A DNA stretch of 56,326 bases from Nitrosomonas sp. Nm166 (GTDB lineage: Bacteria; Pseudomonadota; Gammaproteobacteria; Burkholderiales; Nitrosomonadaceae), in contig NZ_FONE01000018.1 of the NCBI RefSeq assembly GCF_900112825.1, positions 1-56,326 of the forward strand. Direction: 5' to 3'. Of this stretch, positions 49,449-56,326 are shown in pieces (position 1 is the first letter of the stretch; every line of letters begins with the position of its first letter). A program made the position numbers and the translations under genes. Below the pieces are notes generated by a model that saw nothing but the letters and a program-made list of their open reading frames with translations, was not told the DNA's origin and did no database searches.

Positions 49449-50993
49449 CTAAGCCTTGTTTAACTCGAGATTGACGACCGCTAGCGGAGTTGAAGCGGGG
49501 CCATGTAATACTTCACCATTCGTGTCAAAGCGTGATCCATGGCAAGGACAATCCCAGGAACGCTCTGCAGAGTTGAAGTGAACAACGCACCCTAAGTGAG
49601 TACATTTAGCAGACACTGCGTGCAATTGGCCTTGGTCATCCCTATACACTGCCCATTTGTGTGGGCCATCCTGAACAATTGCGCCTTGTCCTGCTGGAAT
49701 ATCCTGAATGGAGTCTACCTCGCCCCCTCTTAACCAGTCGCTATACTGGACCAGTGTGTTAGCTTGTTCCGTAACAAAGTCGGAAATGCCATGAATGACT
49801 TTGCGTGCTGGATTGTATATGGAAATCCATGGGTTATGCCGCCCCATAATATGATCGGTAATAATCAATCCGCCAATCGTGCCATGTGTCATCCCATTAC
49901 CGGAATCACCTGTGATGACATATACATTATTATCATCCATGGGATTGTGCCCAAGAAATGCAGGTCCATCCGAGGGCTCTATGATTTCACCCGACCAGCG
50001 ATATTCGACTGACTGTGCCATTGGGAAGCGTTCACGAACCCATTGTTCAATTTCATCATAGCGATGCTCAGGGTGAATGTCTTGCCCTACTTTATGATCC
50101 CTGCCACCCACAATGAGTATTTCAGAGCCGCTTTCGGACTCCGGCGTTTCAAGGCGCACATAATAATAAGGATCTCCAGTATCCCACATGAGAATGCGCG
50201 GCACGCTTTTCTTAGGAACACGGACACCAATGACATATGTTCTATATGCGGCTTGTTTGGTATGCATGACTACTTTATTATTGAAGGGAGTATTGGTTGC
50301 AACAACTACTGATTTGGCTTTAATTTCTCCGCCATTCGTACTCACTGTCTGCATTAATTTGTCGCCTTCAATCTTCAATGCACGAGTGCCACAATGGATG
50401 ACACCGCTATTACGTACAAAAGCATTTGCTAATCCCTTCAAATAATTGAGTGGATGAAATTGGGCTTGGTTAGGATATTGTATGCAGGGGCCGGTAGTAA
50501 AACTTATGCCAGGAACTTGTTCCAGTTTCTGGACGGCGATGCCCGCTCTGCGAGCAGCTTCAAATTCCTTTTCGATATTTTTGAAGTCTTTCTCGGAAAA
50601 TGCATATAAATAACCATTTAAGCGCTCAAATGAACAATCAATCTGCTCTTTTCCGATAATAGACTCGACTAAATCCACTGCTTTCGAAAAACTGTTGGCC
50701 ACTAAGGCCGCATGCTCGGCTCCAAAATCACTTTCAATGTTGTGATACCACTCGTCTGGAGGAAAAAAATGCGCTGTCGTACGTCCAGTTTCACCAGAGC
50801 CAATGGAGTGGGCATCAATCAGTATTACTTTCTGATTTTGTTCGGTTAGAAGATATGCTGTGGTAAGACCGGCAATTCCAGCACCGATTACGCATACGTC
50901 GGTTTCAGCATCGTCCTCAAGCGGTGGAAAGGTAGGGAGCGTTGTCGTAGCCTGCCAGATGGAAGTGGAAGAGTCATTTCGAGTAGATTGCAT
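49449..50993 (-). CDS. FAD-dependent amino-acid oxidase-like protein with C-terminal Rieske domain
   Basis: The N-terminal domain is of the glycine/D-amino-acid oxidase (DAO) fold with FAD motif CVIGAGIAGLTTAYLL (about 34-49). A C-terminal Rieske [2Fe-2S] domain (about 420-514) has C464-T-H466 and C482-PC-H485; C469 and C484 can form the usual disulfide. The frame extends to 51059, but the ATG at 50993 (MQSTRNDSSTSIWQ) has AAAGGAAAA upstream and fits the family. The substrate is unknown; a role in a short electron chain is inferred. No signal peptide. Confidence 0.88.
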   Translation of the reverse strand: MQSTRNDSSTSIWQATTTLPTFPPLEDDAETDVCVIGAGIAGLTTAYLLTEQNQKVILIDAHSIGSGETGRTTAHFFPPDEWYHNIESDFGAEHAALVANSFSKAVDLVESIIGKEQIDCSFERLNGYLYAFSEKDFKNIEKEFEAARRAGIAVQKLEQVPGISFTTGPCIQYPNQAQFHPLNYLKGLANAFVRNSGVIHCGTRALKIEGDKLMQTVSTNGGEIKAKSVVVATNTPFNNKVVMHTKQAAYRTYVIGVRVPKKSVPRILMWDTGDPYYYVRLETPESESGSEILIVGGRDHKVGQDIHPEHRYDEIEQWVRERFPMAQSVEYRWSGEIIEPSDGPAFLGHNPMDDNNVYVITGDSGNGMTHGTIGGLIITDHIMGRHNPWISIYNPARKVIHGISDFVTEQANTLVQYSDWLRGGEVDSIQDIPAGQGAIVQDGPHKWAVYRDDQGQLHAVSAKCTHLGCVVHFNSAERSWDCPCHGSRFDTNGEVLHGPASTPLAVVNLELNKA

Positions 50994-51183
50994 GTCTTTT
51001 CCTTTATTAGTAACCAAACTCGGTTTGCACAATAAATTAAACGGCCGCATTAAAATCAATTTAGCTCATACATAGCTATGAGTCTGTGTGATGCAGCACA
51101 TATCCAAAAAATTGGCCAAAGTCCCATCGAGAGCATGGTTTGAGACTCGCTTGGATGAACGCTTGTGATATTGAAGAGAAAAT

Positions 51184-52572
51184 TTAGTCAGTAATTGGCA
51201 AAGGAAATTGCCTGACCCAGTCTTTCAGCAACTTGCCATAACCCCAGTGTTCCACTTCGATATAATGACGAGTGGATTCTTTGTAATTGACGCCGCCGCT
51301 GAGATGCTGATGCGGATTGGCCTTGCGTTTTCGAAGTACATCTGCCGAACTATGCCCATCTCGAACTGCTGTTGCAAATCGAGCCGCTGCCAGCATCTGC
51401 CAATGGACCAACCCGAACTGACCGCTATCCGGCTGGATCAAGCCGGCAATAAATAGCGAATCGTAATTTGGATGGAAGATATTGAGATACAAGTGGGGCC
51501 GCCCATCCTGCCAGTTTAGATGGCGGTTATCAATGAAAGGAAAACGGATCAAGTACCCGGTGGCAAACACGATCATATCCACTTCAATCGATGACCCGTC
51601 AATAAAATACACCGTGTCTCCGTCAAATCGCTCGATATCAGGTTTTGGTATGATGTCTCCTTGACCGACATAGTAGGGTAGCAGCGAATTGATTACTGGA
51701 TGGGTCTCAAAAAGTCGGTGATCCGGCTGTGGAAGGCCAGTTCTTTCAGGCCGACCAACCAGGAGCCGGTGCAAGGCAGTTGCAGTCAGCCTGCGAAACC
51801 AGAGCGGCAAGCGCAGCGCTAGCAGCTGATCACCGACCTGATCGATAGGACGAGCGAAGATGTGCTTGGGCATGTACCAGTATCCCCTCCGTGTACTGTG
51901 CCATGTACAATCTGCAATCTGAGCGGCTTCTACGGCGATATCACAACCACTGTTTCCACCTCCAACGGCGAGAACGCGTTGGCCAGCGAAGATATCCGGG
52001 GTGCGATAATCAGCTGAATGTAGTGATTTGCCGGAAAACACTCCACGATATTCGGGCAATTTAGGAAACCAATTGTGTCCATTCCCAATGACCAACACGT
52101 CGAATCTTTCCGCATGACCATTCTTGAAGGTGATTACCCAGCCGGTGCGGGCATCACCCTCAGTGACTGGCTCGACACGAATCACCTCAGTGGAAAAATG
52201 AATGTGTTCAACCAGGCGAAATTGCTCGGCATAGGCTCGCAGGTAGGCCAGGATTTGAGAGTGGTGGGGATAGTCAGGATACTCCTGTGGCATCGGAAAA
52301 TCGGGATATTCTGTGCCGGGCTTTGAAGAGATGGTATGGGTAGATCGATACACGCGGGCGCAAGGCTTTCCGTAGTTCCAGTTGCCACCAAGGTCATCTT
52401 CCCGCTCAAAAACATGCACTTCAAAACCATGGCAGAGAAAATGCCTGGCTGCGACAAGTCCGGAGCTACCAGCACCAATGACCGCAACTGTTTGCTTCAC
52501 TGTACAACTACCAGAATCCGATTGAGCTTCTGCTGGTACATCATTCTCATAGCGACTATCCTCGAATACCAT
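51184..52572 (-). CDS. Flavin-containing monooxygenase
   Basis: This class B flavoprotein monooxygenase oxygenates N- or S-containing substrates or ketones. FAD motif GAGSSGLVAARH (33-44), the FMO signature FSGKSLHSADY (FxGxxxHxxxY), NADPH motif VGGGNSGCDIAVEA and the FMO motif VFATGY are all present. The 462-residue length is normal. Its ATG lies inside the 3' end of pstB (17-base overlap), so it appears to be translated as the last gene of the pst operon. The substrate is unknown. Confidence 0.9.
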   Translation of the reverse strand: MVFEDSRYENDVPAEAQSDSGSCTVKQTVAVIGAGSSGLVAARHFLCHGFEVHVFEREDDLGGNWNYGKPCARVYRSTHTISSKPGTEYPDFPMPQEYPDYPHHSQILAYLRAYAEQFRLVEHIHFSTEVIRVEPVTEGDARTGWVITFKNGHAERFDVLVIGNGHNWFPKLPEYRGVFSGKSLHSADYRTPDIFAGQRVLAVGGGNSGCDIAVEAAQIADCTWHSTRRGYWYMPKHIFARPIDQVGDQLLALRLPLWFRRLTATALHRLLVGRPERTGLPQPDHRLFETHPVINSLLPYYVGQGDIIPKPDIERFDGDTVYFIDGSSIEVDMIVFATGYLIRFPFIDNRHLNWQDGRPHLYLNIFHPNYDSLFIAGLIQPDSGQFGLVHWQMLAAARFATAVRDGHSSADVLRKRKANPHQHLSGGVNYKESTRHYIEVEHWGYGKLLKDWVRQFPLPITD

Positions 52573-53419
52573 TGATATAAGATGCCGTCAGTTCATGGGC
52601 GGGTGTTTCAAAAATATGTTGGCACTGACCAAATTCAACAAGCTCTCCTGCACGCTCCTTTACCCAGAAAACTGCGGCGTAGTTAGCAATACGACGCGCC
52701 TGCGCCAGATTATGCGTAACGATGACAATGGTGTAGCGGCCGCGCAAGCGGCTGATCAAGTCCTCCACCACCCCGGAAGCAATGGGATCAAGCGCGCTGC
52801 AGGGCTCATCCATCAACAATATTTGTGGACTCAAAGCCAGTGCGCGCGCAATGCATAAACGCTGCTGCTGACCGCCCGACAGACTGTGTGCCGCAGTGTC
52901 CAGACGATCGCATACTTCATGCCATAGCCCGACATCGCGCAATACCTGTTCGATAATCGCTTCCACCTCGGCGCGTTGTTTAATGCCGTGTTCATGCAAT
53001 GGCAGTGCGATATTGCGGCGGATCGACAACGGAAATGGCACCGGTTTCTGGAACACCATGCCGATTTGCCGCCGCAGTGCCTGCACATCACAGGCAGCAT
53101 CATAGATATCGTTACCATCGATAAGAATCCGCCCTTGTACTTTGCAGCCAGGAATCAAATCGATCAAGCGATTCAGCGCTGACAGGAAACTGGTTTTGCC
53201 GCACCCTGAGGGACCGATCAAAGCGGTGATACAACCCCGGTAAATATCCAGTGTGACATTCTCCAGTGCAGTTTTAGTGCCATATTGAAGCGACAGATTT
53301 TTGACCTGAATCACAGGTTCTGGATCACAGCAGGCAGGGCCGGTTTGTAATGGTCCCAAGGTAAAAGCATTGTCACAGCAGCGATTAATCTGCGTAGATT
53401 GAGCTGGATTCGATGTCAT
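52556..53419 (-). CDS. pstB: Phosphate ABC transporter ATP-binding protein
   Basis: PstB powers high-affinity phosphate import. Walker A is GPSGCGKTSF, the signature is LSGGQQQRL, Walker B is ILLMDEPCSALDP, and the H-loop is IVTHN. The ATG at 53419 overlaps the pstA stop (TGATG). The N-terminus has an extra Cys-rich stretch (CCDNAFTLGPLQTGPACCDP), unusual for PstB. No phoU follows; an FMO gene overlaps the end instead. Confidence 0.95.
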   Translation of the reverse strand: MTSNPAQSTQINRCCDNAFTLGPLQTGPACCDPEPVIQVKNLSLQYGTKTALENVTLDIYRGCITALIGPSGCGKTSFLSALNRLIDLIPGCKVQGRILIDGNDIYDAACDVQALRRQIGMVFQKPVPFPLSIRRNIALPLHEHGIKQRAEVEAIIEQVLRDVGLWHEVCDRLDTAAHSLSGGQQQRLCIARALALSPQILLMDEPCSALDPIASGVVEDLISRLRGRYTIVIVTHNLAQARRIANYAAVFWVKERAGELVEFGQCQHIFETPAHELTASYINGIRG

Positions 53420-54267
53420 CAAAGTATGATCCTTCTGCGTTGCAGGTCATAGGAAAGTTTCATGGCAAGAATATTGATGCACAACAGCAAAGCCACCAAT
53501 ACCAGAGCCGAGGCGTAAGCTGGTTGGTCGCCGCCGGGCACATTCATAGATAAATCGTAAATATGCAATGCCAAAGATCGCCCTGAATCGAGCAGTGAGC
53601 CAGGCGTGCGGTCGACATATCCGCTGGTGAATATCAAGGCTGCAGTTTCTGCAATCGCACGGCCGATACCCAGAAGCAATCCCGCTGCAAGTGCAGGCGC
53701 TGCCGCAGGCAATAATAGATGCACGAGCGCTGCCGTCTGCGACATGCCCAATGCCGCAGTAGACAATCGATAGCTTTGCGGTACAGCGCGCAAGCCGGCT
53801 TCCGCTGTACTGACAAGAATCGGCAACAGCATGCAGGCCAATGTCAAACCCCCGGACAAAATGGAAAACCCCATGCCCAGATAAATACTAAAGAATGCGT
53901 TGCCAAACAATCCAAAAACAATCGACGGCACACCGGCCAGCACCTGCAGGCTGAAGCGGATCGCTATGCCAAAGCGGCTAGCAGCGGGCACAAATTCAGC
54001 CAGCAATACTGCCGTTGTCCAGGCAAGTGGCAAGGCGGCGATTAAGGCCACCATCAGTATCCATAAGGTAGAAATCAGGATCGAACCAATACCGCCCGAA
54101 CGCCCGGCATCGCGCGGCGATTCTGTTAGAAAATCCCATGACAAGTGGCTAACTCCGCCGCGTACCAGATCAATCAGTATCCAGACAAAAACGGTACTGA
54201 CCGCTAATACCGCCAGGTAGATCAACCATTGCACCAAGGAATCACGGTATAACAGCCACTTATTCAT
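53419..54267 (-). CDS. pstA: Phosphate ABC transporter permease PstA
   Basis: This inner-membrane permease has six predicted helices and the EAA-type loop near AALGMSQTAALVHLLLPAA. GIGRAIAETAALIFTSGY is characteristic of PstA. The frame opens at TTG 54282, but the ATG at 54267 forms an ATGA overlap with the pstC stop and is preferred, giving 282 residues. Confidence 0.94.
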   Translation of the reverse strand: MNKWLLYRDSLVQWLIYLAVLAVSTVFVWILIDLVRGGVSHLSWDFLTESPRDAGRSGGIGSILISTLWILMVALIAALPLAWTTAVLLAEFVPAASRFGIAIRFSLQVLAGVPSIVFGLFGNAFFSIYLGMGFSILSGGLTLACMLLPILVSTAEAGLRAVPQSYRLSTAALGMSQTAALVHLLLPAAAPALAAGLLLGIGRAIAETAALIFTSGYVDRTPGSLLDSGRSLALHIYDLSMNVPGGDQPAYASALVLVALLLCINILAMKLSYDLQRRRIIL

Positions 54268-55154
54268 GCGGAACTGCTCCAATCCTGATTGTTTCTTCTT
54301 AACCAGCCAGCCGTTGCTGCAAGCAGCATGACCAGCAGCATCAGTAACAGGCCAGTTACAAACAATACTGCGCGGTGATCTCCCATGGCATAGGCCATTT
54401 CCAGCGCAATATTGGCGGCCAGGGTACGAATGGGGTCAAACAGGGTAGTAGGATGCTGCACGACATTGCCAGCAACCATTAAAACTGCCATGGTTTCACC
54501 GAGTGCCCGTCCCGCAGCCAGAATGATGCCTGCGACAATTCCTGTTTGTGCCGCAGGCAATGCAACGCCATAAATCATCCCCCAGCGCGACATTCCTAAT
54601 GCCGCTGCATTTTGCAAAAATTCATCAGGAATCGCTTGCAGCGCTGAGAAAGCAGTCAGCGTGATGGTAGGTAGTATCATCAATGCCAAAACCAGGATCG
54701 CAGCCAGCAAACTGGCACCCGGCGGATGCCATTGCGTGATGAGCGGAACCAAAGTGGTCAATCCCCAGAATCCAAAAACTACGGAAGGAATACCCGCCAG
54801 TAATTCAATCAAGCGCTTATACGGCGTGGCAAGATGAGCAGAAGCATAAAAGACGATAAATAGTGCGGAAGCAAGACCCAGTGGAATCGCCAGCAGCAAT
54901 GCACCAATACTGGCCAGTACAGTGCCCGACAACATCGGCATCAAATTGTAGGATGCTTCGAGCGGGTGCCACGATGCATCCAGCAAGAACCGTGCGGGGG
55001 CCAGCTGAAACATGGCAGGCCACGATTCACGCAATAAAAAAAACAGAATCAACAGCATGACCAGGGCGGCAATTACCGCCCCGAAACGCAATACCCACTG
55101 TACCAGTTTGTCAGTCACGGAATGGGACAAGATATTGCGCTTCGACCAGATCAT
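54264..55154 (-). CDS. pstC: Phosphate ABC transporter permease PstC
   Basis: The partner permease of PstA has six helices, with the EAA loop AAALGMSRWGMIYGVALPAA and AAGRALGETMAVLMVAGN, typical of PstC. The frame reaches TTG 55181. ATG 55154 (44-base overlap with pstS) and GTG 55118 (eight-base overlap) are both possible; none has a clear ribosome site. The ATG is given here. Confidence 0.92.
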   Translation of the reverse strand: MIWSKRNILSHSVTDKLVQWVLRFGAVIAALVMLLILFFLLRESWPAMFQLAPARFLLDASWHPLEASYNLMPMLSGTVLASIGALLLAIPLGLASALFIVFYASAHLATPYKRLIELLAGIPSVVFGFWGLTTLVPLITQWHPPGASLLAAILVLALMILPTITLTAFSALQAIPDEFLQNAAALGMSRWGMIYGVALPAAQTGIVAGIILAAGRALGETMAVLMVAGNVVQHPTTLFDPIRTLAANIALEMAYAMGDHRAVLFVTGLLLMLLVMLLAATAGWLRRNNQDWSSSA

Positions 55155-55944
55155 GCGCTTGTGGTGAACGGGCAAATTCAATGAAGCGCTGGATTAATCC
55201 CTGTGGCTCGCGGGACATCACCAGATTGAGCGGGCGGGACAAGGGAAAAGTTCCGTTACGCACATTGGCGACAGAAGCTTCTACACCATCCAACGCTAAT
55301 AACCCGATAGGTGCACCCCGCTGGGCTTCATATTCTGCCGCGCCAATGGATACATAGCCAATGGCATGTGGATTGCCTGTCACAGCCTTGATGCCTTGCG
55401 CGTTATCACCGATGATGATGTGTGGTTTGATTTCACTGTTTTTCAATTGGAAATAGTGTAAAAACAATTCCAGTGTTGAGCGTCCCTCAGCTTTATTGAT
55501 CACAATAATTCGTGCATCGGCTCCTCCCACTGCTTTCCAGTTGATTATTTTGCCGGTATAAATATCTGCGATCTGCTGTTTGCTGAGCGCGATAACCTGA
55601 TTGTTGGCATGCAGAATAATGCTGACGCCATCCAGCGCGATGGTAAACGCACGCAAGTCATGCTCATCCGGTTTGAGGGCGCGCGATACCATCCCAATGT
55701 CGGCAATGCCATTCCGTGTATCCTGTATGCCGCGCGCAGAACCGCCGGTTTGCACATCAATGCGTACACCAGCGTTGATGGCCTCAAACCGCCGCGCAAT
55801 TTCACCCATCAGCGGCGCCACGGTACTAGAACCTGTTAACACCAGCCGCTCCGATGCAGCGTTTACGTTAGCTACCATGTGAAGCATCGCTATAATAAAA
55901 ACCGAACAAAACAATAAGAAAATTCTGTTATTGGAAGTATCCAT
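55111..55944 (-). CDS. pstS: Phosphate ABC transporter substrate-binding protein
   Basis: This periplasmic phosphate-binding protein heads the operon. A signal peptide ends near NVNAAS. The mature part begins with LVLTGSSTVAPLMGEIARRF, and GGSARGIQDTRNG and GMVSRALKP form the phosphate site. At 277 residues it belongs to the shorter PstS group. No clear Pho box was recognised in the upstream region, although one would be expected. Confidence 0.92.
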   Translation of the reverse strand: MDTSNNRIFLLFCSVFIIAMLHMVANVNAASERLVLTGSSTVAPLMGEIARRFEAINAGVRIDVQTGGSARGIQDTRNGIADIGMVSRALKPDEHDLRAFTIALDGVSIILHANNQVIALSKQQIADIYTGKIINWKAVGGADARIIVINKAEGRSTLELFLHYFQLKNSEIKPHIIIGDNAQGIKAVTGNPHAIGYVSIGAAEYEAQRGAPIGLLALDGVEASVANVRNGTFPLSRPLNLVMSREPQGLIQRFIEFARSPQAHDLVEAQYLVPFRD

Positions 55945-56310
55945 ATTTTTAATATTTAATAACTAATCAAATTGATTAAAATTAATGACTTCGTTAAGGA
56001 TAGCCTCTCTGGTTTCTTGTGTATTTTTGAGACTTGTTGGTGTGTGACAAATAAATTTAGGCATCTTGTTTTAGGTGACTTCCTTGTGAGTCAGAGTAAG
56101 TAATTTAACTATTCTATTAGCTAAACGAGCTTTCACTAAACTTCAATAATTCCAGTTATGTGTCTCGCCGCAAGCATGACAATAACAAGCATAAAGTGCG
56201 TTATACATCACCTTTCCGTATGGGCGGATTCGTATAATAAGTGCAATTTTCTGAGTTGGGTGGTCAGCTGTTATATTTTGACCATTTAACTTGCTAAAGG
56301 AAAATGCCAA
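55945..56310. other. Intergenic region upstream of pstS
   Basis: These 366 bases separate the divergent pstS gene and the gene starting at the right edge. One TGTCAC half-site (minus strand, near 56050) resembles half a Pho box, but no second half at the right spacing was found. Nothing else recognised. Confidence 0.35.
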
Positions 56311-56326
56311 ATGAAGTACAAACAAC
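56311..56326 (+). CDS. Start of a gene cut by the right edge
   Basis: An ATG at 56311 follows AAAGG at a suitable distance and opens as MKYKQ before the window ends. A second ATG at 56304 is too close to that site. Too little is visible to identify the product. Confidence 0.3.

Noticed and set aside
55945..56310. Pho box upstream of pstS
   Set aside because: Only one TGTCAC half-site was found; the expected second half with correct spacing is missing.
56143..56325. 60-codon minus-strand frame at the right edge
   Set aside because: No family, no ribosome site, and it would cover the promoter of the gene starting at 56311.

Overview
The window is chromosomal DNA from a Gram-negative betaproteobacterium. 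The gene families, the succinylase lysine genes, the fused trehalose enzymes and the moderate-to-low GC all fit a Nitrosomonas-like organism, but no single marker here proves the genus. Most of the window is ordinary housekeeping sequence, with three accessory stretches: 19.5-22.5 kb, 28.5-30.9 kb and 43.8-47.3 kb.

Layout. The left edge cuts a probable IS982-type transposase, followed by an OsmC gene. A minus-strand block then reads dacA-like D,D-carboxypeptidase, D-amino-acid aminotransferase, DUF493, lipB and lipA, which links wall trimming with lipoate synthesis. Next come a Nudix hydrolase, a DUF2914 membrane protein, ligA, and a purine salvage pair (hpt plus methylthioinosine phosphorylase) running into def. 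These are followed by hemJ, an M32 carboxypeptidase, a PBP7-type endopeptidase, plsC, apaH, dapB, bamE, fur, mltB and mdh. A 143-bp MITE-like element sits inside the signal-peptide coding region of mltB, in frame.

From 19.4 to 22.5 kb there are small envelope genes (an entericidin, a PLDc_N protein) and a decayed cluster: a YCII/DGPF remnant, half a DUF1428 gene, an intact DUF1579 gene and a VOC gene with a one-base frameshift. Lysine genes dapC-dapD, a BON lipoprotein, miaA, a DUF2909 protein, an HI0933-type flavoprotein and a zinc-ribbon membrane protein follow. A 632-bp gene-free stretch then carries two 37-bp repeats that look like a minimal orphan CRISPR, followed by two exported proteins.

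The largest unit (30.9-41.2 kb) is a tightly overlapping operon for trehalose and alpha-glucan metabolism: treS fused to maltokinase, treZ, and a 1709-residue fusion of 4-alpha-glucanotransferase (MalQ) with malto-oligosyltrehalose synthase (TreY). Together they can make trehalose from glycogen-like glucans (TreY then TreZ), interconvert it with maltose (TreS), and disproportionate short maltodextrins back to chains long enough for TreY (MalQ). The maltokinase domain has Asn where a catalytic Asp is expected.

Then come ampD, tmk, holB, a repetitive FG-GAP/RTX exoprotein followed by a TIGR03032 protein, an HslR-type S4 protein, a class II aldolase, tRNA-Val(GAC), a tiny DUF1328 gene, a flavin oxidase with a Rieske domain, and finally a minus-strand phosphate operon pstS-pstC-pstA-pstB whose last gene overlaps a flavin-containing monooxygenase.
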